Of a DNA stretch of 64,000 nucleotides, positions 57,139 to 64,000 are shown in pieces. The DNA lies in contig RXJJ01000002.1 of NCBI GenBank assembly GCA_003963145.1, positions 124,001 to 188,000 of the forward strand. Reading direction: 5' to 3'. Numbering within the stretch: position 1 is the stretch's first letter; each line of letters starts with the position of its first letter. The notes beneath the pieces are model-generated. The model saw only the letters and a program-made list of their open reading frames with translations. It searched no databases and had not been told where the DNA came from. A program made the translations under genes and the position numbers. The stretch comes from Bradyrhizobiaceae bacterium (GTDB lineage: Bacteria > Pseudomonadota > Alphaproteobacteria > Rhizobiales > Xanthobacteraceae).

Positions 57139-58896
57139 ATGTCGAGCGATTTTTCACCGGAACAGAAGCGCTACCTTGAAGGCTTCGTCTCCGGCCTCAG
57201 CGCCTCCCGCCTTGCGCGGGCGGGTGCGCCTGCTGTGTCCGAACCCGTCGGTCCTGACGCCATTCACATCAAGGCGCAGGAGCGCGTGGTTGCATCCGGA
57301 GGCAAGCTCAGCGATCAGGAAAAGTTCAAGCGCGACGAGCATCCGTTCGATGCCTATCCGCGCCTGATCGAACAGGCGCAAAAGAACGAGGCGCCAAAGC
57401 CCGCGGACAATTTCCGCTGGCGCTATTACGGCATTTTCTATGTTGCGCCGACGCAGACGTCCTATATGTGCCGTTTGCGCATCGCCAACGGCATTCTCAA
57501 GCACTGGCAGTTCGCAGGAGTAGCCGACGTCGCGGAGCAATTCGGCGGCCCCTATGCGCACGTCACGACGCGCGCAAATATTCAACTGCGCGAGATCGAG
57601 CCGAAGAACGCGGTCAACGTCATCGAAGCCATACAGGATCTCGGCCTATGCTCGCGCGGCTCCGGCGCGGATAACATCCGCAACGTTACCGGGACGCCGA
57701 CCGCGGGTATCGATCCGCAGGAGTTTCTCGATACAAGGCCGCACGCACGGGCATGGCATTTCCATATCCTCAACGATCGCTCGCTCTATGGTCTGCCGCG
57801 AAAATTCAACGTGGCGTTCGACGGGGCAGGCCGTATTGCGGTTCTCGAAGATACCAACGATATTGCGTTTCAGGCGGTCGAAGTGATGGATGGCCACGGC
57901 GTCGAGCCCGGTATTTATTATCGGCTTGCGCTCGGCGGAATCACCGGCCACAGGGATTTTGCACGCGACACTGGCGTCGTTCTCAAGCCGGACGAATCGA
58001 CGGCGGTTGCAGATGCCGTGGTGCGCGTTTTCATCGAGCACGGCGACCGTACCAACCGCAACAAGGCGCGGCTGAAATACGTGCTCGACGCATGGGGCTT
58101 TGAGAAGTTTCTGGATGCGGTCGAGCAAAAACTCGGACGCAAGCTGCTTCGCGTTTCGCCTGCTGCCATTGCAACGCGTCCCGCTTACGATCGTTTTGCA
58201 CATATCGGTGTGCATCCGCAAAAGCAAAAGGGCCTGAACTGGGTCGGCGTTGCGTTGAAACTCGGTCGTCTCTCGCCGGAACAAATCCGCGGTCTGGCGA
58301 AACTGGCTCAGGATTTCGGCGACGGCGATATTCGCCTGACCGTCTGGCAAAACCTTTTGTTGTCCGGCATCACTGATACCGACGTACCGACCGTCGTCGC
58401 CGCCGTTGAGGCGCTCGGTCTTTCGACAAAGACGTCGGCCATTCGTTCAGGCCTTATTGCGTGTACAGGCGCCACCGGTTGCCGCTTCGCCGCCGCTCAT
58501 ACCAAAGAGAACGCCGACGAGATCGCAGCCTGGTGCGAGGAGCGTGTGCCGCTGGAGACACCGGTCAATATCCATCTCACCGGCTGCCATCATACCTGCG
58601 CGCAGCATTATATTGGCGATATTGGCCTGATCGGCGCCCGTGTACCGGTGAACGAAGAGGGCGACACCGTTGATGGCTACCACGTGCTTGTCGGCGGGGG
58701 CTATGGTGCGGATGCCGCTCTTGCACGCGAACTCTATCAGAACGTCAAGGCTGAAGATGCGCCTCAGGCCGTCGAGCGTATTCTGAAAGCCTATGTTGCA
58801 AACCGGCACTCGCCGGACGAAACTTTTGTTAGTTTTGCAAAACGCAACGATATCGAGACTATCAAGCAACTTGCGGACCTTGAGGTAGTGTCATGA
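57139..58896 (+). CDS. nirA: Ferredoxin-type nitrite reductase
   Basis: NirA reduces nitrite to ammonia with six electrons at a sirohaem-[4Fe-4S] centre. The 585-residue protein has the two-repeat nitrite/sulfite reductase fold. The cluster ligands are in 'IACTGATGCRFA' (C-x5-C) and 'LTGCHHTCAQHYIGDIGL' (C-x3-C). The N terminus begins 'FSPEQKRYLEGFVSGL', a segment echoed in the next protein. No NirB/NirD-type domains are fused, so an outside electron donor is needed. It overlaps the next gene by 4 bp (ATGA). Confidence 0.93.
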   Translation: MSSDFSPEQKRYLEGFVSGLSASRLARAGAPAVSEPVGPDAIHIKAQERVVASGGKLSDQEKFKRDEHPFDAYPRLIEQAQKNEAPKPADNFRWRYYGIFYVAPTQTSYMCRLRIANGILKHWQFAGVADVAEQFGGPYAHVTTRANIQLREIEPKNAVNVIEAIQDLGLCSRGSGADNIRNVTGTPTAGIDPQEFLDTRPHARAWHFHILNDRSLYGLPRKFNVAFDGAGRIAVLEDTNDIAFQAVEVMDGHGVEPGIYYRLALGGITGHRDFARDTGVVLKPDESTAVADAVVRVFIEHGDRTNRNKARLKYVLDAWGFEKFLDAVEQKLGRKLLRVSPAAIATRPAYDRFAHIGVHPQKQKGLNWVGVALKLGRLSPEQIRGLAKLAQDFGDGDIRLTVWQNLLLSGITDTDVPTVVAAVEALGLSTKTSAIRSGLIACTGATGCRFAAAHTKENADEIAAWCEERVPLETPVNIHLTGCHHTCAQHYIGDIGLIGARVPVNEEGDTVDGYHVLVGGGYGADAALARELYQNVKAEDAPQAVERILKAYVANRHSPDETFVSFAKRNDIETIKQLADLEVVS

Positions 58897-60506
58897 CCCG
58901 GCAATCGCCTCCGCCTCGGATCGAGATCGTTCCCGAAACCGCACCGTTCACGTCCGAACAGCGCGACTGGCTGAACGGATTTTTCGCCGGCCTCGTCGCG
59001 CTCGACAATCCGGTGACACCGCTGACGGCCGAACAAGGCGCCGCCGTTATGCAGGGCGTGGGCGATGGCGACGATGGCGAAGCGCCATGGCATGACCAGA
59101 CCATGCCGATGGCTGACCGGATGAAGCTCGCCGAGGGCCGTCCGCTTCGACGCCGGATGATGGCGGCGATGGCGCAGCAGGATTGCGGCCAATGCGGCTA
59201 TAATTGCAGCGACTATTCGGATGCGATTGCCAGCAGGTCGGAAGCCCGTCTGAATTTGTGCGTCCCCGGCGGCAAAGAGACCGCCCGCATGCTCAAAACA
59301 CTTTATGAGGAACTGGATAAGACTCCGGCACCGGCTGCTGCGCCGAGCGCCGGCGCAGCAGTGGACACGGCGCCCGCGAAGCCCGCGGGCGAGCCCGGCC
59401 GCTCCCGCGACAATCCCGTGGAAGCGGTGTTCCTCTCACGCCAGCTATTGAATAAACAGGCTTCGGAGAAAGAGACGTGGCATATCGAATTCGATCTGTC
59501 GGGCCCGGGTCTCGATTATGTGGTCGGCGACTCCTTCGGCATCTTCGCGCGAAACGATCTGGGTCTGGTTGATCAGATCATCGCCATGCTGGGCGTCTCG
59601 CACACGACCGACATCAACGGCAAACCGTTGCGCGATGTGTTGCTTGAGGATGTTTCCCTGTCGCCCGCGCCGGACAAGCTTTTCGAGCTGATGTCATTTG
59701 TCACTGGCGGCGCGCTGCGGGAAAAAGCAACCGCACTCGCCAGGGGTGAGGATCCTGACGGCGATGCCGCCAATCTCGACGTGATGGCGACGCTGCAGAA
59801 ATTCGCCAGCGTCCGCCCGCATCCCGAAGCCTTCATCGAGGCGCTCGAACCGCTGCAGCCGCGGCTGTATTCGATTTCCTCGTCGCATAATGCAACGCCG
59901 GGACGTCTTTCGCTGACAGTCGATACCGTTCGATACGTCATCGGCAAGCGCAAACGGCTCGGGGTTGCATCGACCTTCCTGGCTGAGCGCATCAAGCCGG
60001 GGGACAGGCTGAAAGTTTACGTGCAGAAAGCCCACGGCTTCGGGCTTCCAGCCGATCCGGCTGTGCCGATTATCATGATCGGCCCCGGCACGGGAATCGC
60101 CCCGTTCCGCGCCTTCCTGCACGACCGGCAGGCCACCGAGGCGCCCGGCCGTAACTGGCTGTTCTTCGGCCATCAGCGCAGCGACTGCGATTTCTTCTAT
60201 GCGGATGAACTCAATGCAATGAAGTCATCCGGTCTGCTTACGCGCCTGTCGCTCGCATGGTCGCGTGACACCGGCGAGAAATTCTACGTGCAGGATCGCA
60301 TGCGTCAGGTGGGGCGCGAGGTGTGGTCATGGCTCGCGGAAGGCGCGCATGTCTATGTCTGCGGGGACGCCAAGCGAATGGCGAAGGACGTCGAGCGCGC
60401 TTTGGTCGATATCACGTCGGAGTTCGGTGTGCGCAGCCCGGATGAAGCGGTGGCTTTCGTTGCCGACTTGAAGAAAAAGGGGCGGTATCAGCAGGATGTT
60501 TATTGA
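58893..60506 (+). CDS. CysJ-like FNR flavoprotein with an N-terminal four-cysteine Fe-S segment
   Basis: This is a reductase of 537 residues of the ferredoxin-NADP reductase/CysJ family. The flavodoxin (FMN) domain of CysJ is absent. In its place is a segment with C98-x2-C101-x3-C105-x17-C123 ('QQDCGQCGYNC', 'NLCVPGG'), like [4Fe-4S]-binding PF04060-type sequences. The FAD motif 'PRLYSISSS', the NADPH-binding 'GPGTGIAPFRAFLHD' and 'VYVCGDAKRMAKDVERALV', and a final aromatic 'YQQDVY' are intact. It begins 'FTSEQRDWLNGFFAGL', similar to NirA. The gene overlaps nirA by 4 bp, so it is likely the NADPH-to-NirA electron donor. Confidence 0.9.
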   Translation: MTRQSPPPRIEIVPETAPFTSEQRDWLNGFFAGLVALDNPVTPLTAEQGAAVMQGVGDGDDGEAPWHDQTMPMADRMKLAEGRPLRRRMMAAMAQQDCGQCGYNCSDYSDAIASRSEARLNLCVPGGKETARMLKTLYEELDKTPAPAAAPSAGAAVDTAPAKPAGEPGRSRDNPVEAVFLSRQLLNKQASEKETWHIEFDLSGPGLDYVVGDSFGIFARNDLGLVDQIIAMLGVSHTTDINGKPLRDVLLEDVSLSPAPDKLFELMSFVTGGALREKATALARGEDPDGDAANLDVMATLQKFASVRPHPEAFIEALEPLQPRLYSISSSHNATPGRLSLTVDTVRYVIGKRKRLGVASTFLAERIKPGDRLKVYVQKAHGFGLPADPAVPIIMIGPGTGIAPFRAFLHDRQATEAPGRNWLFFGHQRSDCDFFYADELNAMKSSGLLTRLSLAWSRDTGEKFYVQDRMRQVGREVWSWLAEGAHVYVCGDAKRMAKDVERALVDITSEFGVRSPDEAVAFVADLKKKGRYQQDVY

Positions 60507-60581
60507 TCGCTGCGGTTGCGTGGGGGGCAGCTTTGCGTCAGGTCTGCGGACCCGTCACAGGTTCATCGTGAGGGCCCGCGC

Positions 60582-63293
60582 ATGAGCATTATCGACCCGT
60601 CTCTCCAGACCACGAAAACCACCTGTCCCTATTGCGGCGTCGGCTGCGGGGTGCTCGCCACGCCTGACGGCGAGGGCGGTGCCCTGATCGCAGGCGATCC
60701 GGATCATCCCGCCAATAAAGGACGCCTGTGCTCGAAAGGATCGGCGCTGGGGGAGACGCTCGGTCTTGGCGAGCGCCTGCTTTATCCGATGATACGCTGC
60801 TCGGACGGTGAATTGCAGCGGGTGATGTGGACCGATGCGCTGGACCACGTCGCGCATCGCCTTAATCACATCATTGCCAAGCATGGCCCGGACTCGGTTG
60901 CGTTTTATCTGTCCGGCCAGTTGCTGACTGAAGACTATTATGTCGCCAACAAGCTGATGAAAGGATTCATCGGCAGTGCGAATGTGGACACGAATTCGCG
61001 TCTGTGCATGGCCTCTTCTGTCGCGGGTCATCGCCGCGCTTTCGGTTCGGACACCGTGCCGGGCAATTACGAGGATCTGGATCAGGCAGATCTTCTTGTT
61101 CTGGTTGGCTCCAACGCAGCGTGGTGCCACCCGGTCCTGTATCAGCGGATGCTCGCCAACAAGCAAGCGCGCGGCGCACGTATCGTCGTTATCGATCCCC
61201 GCCAGACCGAAACGTCCGGCGACGCGGACCTGTTTCTGGGGCTGAGACCGGGAACGGACACGGCTCTGTTCTCCGGACTGCTCGTCCATCTCGCCGACAA
61301 TGACGCGCTGGATAAGGATTACATCGACAACCACACCGCGGGATTGGACGCCGCGCTGGCGCGAGCGCGTCAAATCGGCGGCAGCGTGTCCGCGACCGCT
61401 CTGGCGACAGGGCTGTGTGAATCGGACGTTGCCGCCTTCTTCAGGATGTTTCTGGAAACGCCCAAAGCCGTCACCTTGTATTCGCAAGGCGTCAATCAAT
61501 CGGCGCAGGGCACGGACAAGGTCAACGCCATCGTCAACTGCCATCTGGCGACGGGACGTATCGGCAAGGTCGGCTCATCGCCTTTTTCCCTGACAGGGCA
61601 GCCCAACGCGATGGGTGGGCGCGAAGTCGGCGGTCTGGCCAACCAGCTTGCCGCGCACATGAACTTCACGCCCAAGGACATCGATCGGGTGCGGCGATTC
61701 TGGAAAGCGCCGCGCATCGCCACGCATGAGGGCCTCAAAGCCGTGCAGATGTTCAACGCTATCTCGCGCGGTCACATCAAGGCGCTATGGGTGATGGGCA
61801 CAAATCCTGCCGTGTCGTTGCCCAATGCCAATGCGGTGCGCGAAGCCATGCGCAAGCTCGATCTGCTGGTGATCTCCGAGAATGTCCGGTCCAACGACAC
61901 GGTCAATTCGGGGGCGCATGTGCTGCTGCCGGCACAAGCCTGGGGTGAAAAGTCCGGGACGGTGACGAACTCCGAGCGAAGAATATCGCGCCAGCGGTCC
62001 TTTCTTCGCCCGGCCGGAGAAGCGAAACCGGATTGGTGGATCGTCAGCGAGATCGCCAGACGCATCGGTTTTGAACAGGCGTTTGCCTATCAGTCGGCAG
62101 CCGATGTGTTTCGCGAACATGCCCGCCTGTCGGCTTTTGAAAACAACGGAAGCCGCGACTTCGATCTCGGCGCAGTCGCCGATATCGGTGACGATGAGTT
62201 CGACAATATGCCGCCGCTGCTGTGGCCGATACGTGTCGGCGAGGCCCATGGGCAGGAGCGTTTCTTCGAGGAAGGCGCGTTCTATACGCCAGACCGCAAG
62301 GCAAAATTTATTGCGCCGGAGATTCCGGCGCTGCGCGGCGAAACATCGAGCGCGCGGCCGCTGCGACTGAATACCGGCCGGATCCGAGACCAGTGGCACA
62401 CCATGACCCGCACCGGACTGAGTCCCCGGCTCGGTCAGCATCTGCCGCAGCCTTTTGTCGAGATTCATCCTGACGACGCAGCTCAAGCGGGGATCGTCGA
62501 TGGCGGGTTCGCCCGCATCGCCACCGATCTTGGGCAGTGCATTCTGAAGGCCGTTGTCAGCGAACGCCAGCAGCGCGGGATGCTGTTCGCTCCGATACAC
62601 TGGAGCGATGAAACGGCGTCCTTCGCACGTGTCGGAGCACTGGTCGCGCCGTTCACCGATCCTTATTCCGGCCAGCCCGAGAACAAGGCTACGCCAGCGG
62701 CGATCGAGGCGTTCGCCTATGCGCAGCACGGCTTTGTTCTGTCGCGCGCTCCCTTGAAATTTCCAGAGAGAACCTGGTGGGCGCGAGCCGCGACGGAGGG
62801 AGGCTATGGCTATCTCCTGGCCAGCAATGCTGTGCTTGGCGATTGGCAAAACTGGTTCGTGACCGGCGACGATAACGAAATTGCCGAATATCGCGATTCA
62901 AAGCAGGGCGTTTACCGCGCAGCCAGATTTGCCGGCGATCGCCTTGAATCCTGCCTTTTTGTCGAGCCGGCATCCGGCGCAGCCAGTTGGGATTGCGTGA
63001 AAGCGCTGTTCGCACGCGAAGCGCTGACCGACGACCAGCGCCGCGGTGTTCTGTCCGGCAAGAGCACCGAGGGTCTTGCCAATGCGGGGCCGATCGTCTG
63101 CGCCTGTTTCGGCGTGGGACGAAATACCATCTGCGATGCAATCGTGGCGGGCGCGGCATCGCATGTCGAAATCGGCAGCCGGCTCAAGGCCGGCACCAAT
63201 TGCGGCTCGTGCATCCCCGAATTGAAAAGGCTGCTTGCGATGACGCCGTCGGATGAAACAGAGAGGTCCGCACTTGTCAGTGCGGCGAACTAG
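60582..63293 (+). CDS. nasC: Assimilatory nitrate reductase catalytic subunit
   Basis: NasC reduces nitrate to nitrite at a Mo-bisMGD centre. The 903-residue protein has the N-terminal [4Fe-4S] motif ('TCPYCGVGCGVLA' and 'GRLCSKGSA'), the active-site region 'TNSRLCMASSVAGHRRAFGS' with the Mo-ligand Cys, and a C-terminal BFD-like [2Fe-2S] domain ('CACFGVGRNTI' and 'TNCGSCIPELKRLL') that accepts electrons from Flp. The start at 60582 follows a GAGGG; a longer frame start at 60516 has no ribosome site. It ends the nitrate operon and lies 76 bp after the flavoprotein. Confidence 0.94.
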   Translation: MSIIDPSLQTTKTTCPYCGVGCGVLATPDGEGGALIAGDPDHPANKGRLCSKGSALGETLGLGERLLYPMIRCSDGELQRVMWTDALDHVAHRLNHIIAKHGPDSVAFYLSGQLLTEDYYVANKLMKGFIGSANVDTNSRLCMASSVAGHRRAFGSDTVPGNYEDLDQADLLVLVGSNAAWCHPVLYQRMLANKQARGARIVVIDPRQTETSGDADLFLGLRPGTDTALFSGLLVHLADNDALDKDYIDNHTAGLDAALARARQIGGSVSATALATGLCESDVAAFFRMFLETPKAVTLYSQGVNQSAQGTDKVNAIVNCHLATGRIGKVGSSPFSLTGQPNAMGGREVGGLANQLAAHMNFTPKDIDRVRRFWKAPRIATHEGLKAVQMFNAISRGHIKALWVMGTNPAVSLPNANAVREAMRKLDLLVISENVRSNDTVNSGAHVLLPAQAWGEKSGTVTNSERRISRQRSFLRPAGEAKPDWWIVSEIARRIGFEQAFAYQSAADVFREHARLSAFENNGSRDFDLGAVADIGDDEFDNMPPLLWPIRVGEAHGQERFFEEGAFYTPDRKAKFIAPEIPALRGETSSARPLRLNTGRIRDQWHTMTRTGLSPRLGQHLPQPFVEIHPDDAAQAGIVDGGFARIATDLGQCILKAVVSERQQRGMLFAPIHWSDETASFARVGALVAPFTDPYSGQPENKATPAAIEAFAYAQHGFVLSRAPLKFPERTWWARAATEGGYGYLLASNAVLGDWQNWFVTGDDNEIAEYRDSKQGVYRAARFAGDRLESCLFVEPASGAASWDCVKALFAREALTDDQRRGVLSGKSTEGLANAGPIVCACFGVGRNTICDAIVAGAASHVEIGSRLKAGTNCGSCIPELKRLLAMTPSDETERSALVSAAN

Positions 63294-63317
63294 TCGCCAC
63301 TAGCTTGGAGCAGCGAA

Positions 63318-64000
63318 CTAAACAAAAGGCGCAATCCCGATCTTCTGCGCTTCCAATAAAGATCTCACCTCACGGGCGATCTCGACCGCACCGGGCGTGT
63401 CGCCGTGAATGCACACGGTGTCGACCGGCATTTTGATGGCCTTGCCGGATACCGACGTCACCGCCTGGTCCTGCACCATCCGCGCCACGCGGCGTGCGAT
63501 TGTGCCCGCGTCATGAAGCACCGCACCGGGTTTGCTCCGCGAGACAAGCTGGGCGTCGTCCTCATAGGCGCGATCGGCATAGACCTCGTGCACCAGTTTC
63601 AGCCCGGCCGCCTCTCCGGCGCGCATCAGCGCGCTGTTCGGAAGGACAACGAAAGACAGATCGCGATCCACGGCCTTGATGGCGGCGGCGATGGCCCGCG
63701 CGGTCATGTCATCCTCGCAGCCGACATTCGACAGGGCACCGTGCGCCTTGACGTGCGTGACCTCGCAGCCGGCGAGCGCGGCGACGCCCATCAGCGCGCC
63801 TATCTGGTAGGCAACGATGGCCTCGATCTGCGATGCGCTGAGGCCGGGCATCGGTGTGCGCCCGAAATTGTCACGGTCGGGATAACTCGGATGCGCGCCG
63901 ATACGGACCCCGCGTTGCTTGGCAAGGCGGGCGGTGCGAAGCATGATGTCCTGATCGCCGGCATGAAAGCCGCAGGCCACGCTGGCGCTCGAGACGATTC
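63318..64000 (-). CDS. pxpA: 5-oxoprolinase subunit A (PxpA, LamB/YcsF family), partial at window edge
   Basis: PxpA is one of three subunits that open 5-oxoproline to glutamate using ATP. The visible 227 residues run from '[20 protein letters not shown]' through '[18 protein letters not shown]', '[14 protein letters not shown]' and '[20 protein letters not shown]' to the stop. The gene continues beyond 64000, where the N-terminal 'DLNCDLGE' motif should lie. It is convergent with nasC; pxpB/pxpC would be outside the window. Confidence 0.9.
   Translation of the reverse strand, partial: IVSSASVACGFHAGDQDIMLRTARLAKQRGVRIGAHPSYPDRDNFGRTPMPGLSASQIEAIVAYQIGALMGVAALAGCEVTHVKAHGALSNVGCEDDMTARAIAAAIKAVDRDLSFVVLPNSALMRAGEAAGLKLVHEVYADRAYEDDAQLVSRSKPGAVLHDAGTIARRVARMVQDQAVTSVSGKAIKMPVDTVCIHGDTPGAVEIAREVRSLLEAQKIGIAPFV

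Overview
The window is a 64-kb chromosomal segment of a GC-rich alphaproteobacterium, most likely in the Bradyrhizobium/Rhodopseudomonas/Afipia group (Nitrobacteraceae, formerly Bradyrhizobiaceae). The markers for this are an NdvB/NdvD/NdvC-type beta-(1,3),(1,6)-glucan locus as known from Bradyrhizobium japonicum, a NasT/NasS plus Bjgb/Flp nitrate-assimilation cluster, phosphatidylcholine synthase, a GTTC-N7-GTTC SOS box, RegR-type operators, and the short inverted repeat that creates spurious '[10 protein letters not shown]' peptides in these genomes. No phage, IS element, CRISPR array or rRNA operon was seen. One tRNA-Lys(UUU) is present. The assignments rest on sequence reading and remembered family knowledge; no database search was run.

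Layout. 0-8 kb: DUF2189 and DUF3597 proteins, a Tat-exported fumarylacetoacetate-hydrolase-like protein, a GNAT enzyme, SOS-regulated uvrA, an Omp25/31-type porin and ssb. 8-17 kb: a housekeeping block gyrA-coaD-two cyclophilins-queA-tgt, then a zinc-ribbon protein, cysK and an orphan BrnA-like antitoxin. 17-18.6 kb: tRNA-Lys and three small unknown proteins, with two copies of a RegR/RegA-like dyad and a candidate small RNA. 18.6-27.3 kb: an OxlT-type oxalate/formate antiporter, the cyclic glucan genes ndvB, ndvD and ndvC, and two membrane or envelope proteins. 27.5-34 kb: glmU-glmS, a DUF502 protein and recG. 34-38 kb: sdhE-mfd. 37.8-42.5 kb: an unusual minus-strand trio (YejA-like binding protein, degenerate adenylate-forming protein, degenerate REC-REC-GGDEF protein). 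42.7-50.2 kb: an IalB-like protein, hspQ, an AEC transporter, a UbiH-family hydroxylase, pcs-terC, a quinone oxidoreductase and rimO.

50.3-63.3 kb is a complete assimilatory nitrate system, all on the + strand: nasT-nasS (RNA-binding antiterminator and its nitrate/nitrite-sensing partner), an untranslated leader with a sigma54-like promoter, two ANTAR-type hairpins and a terminator, nrtABC (nitrate uptake), bjgb (haemoglobin), flp (FAD oxidoreductase), nirA (nitrite reductase), a flavoprotein in which a four-cysteine Fe-S segment replaces the flavodoxin domain, and nasC (molybdopterin nitrate reductase). The window ends inside pxpA.

The observations most worth following are the Fe-S/FNR flavoprotein coupled to nirA, the nas leader architecture, the paired RegR-like sites flanking a candidate sRNA, a probable ATT start codon for ndvC, a tRNA-guanine transglycosylase without its zinc cysteines, and the trio containing two apparent pseudo-enzymes.
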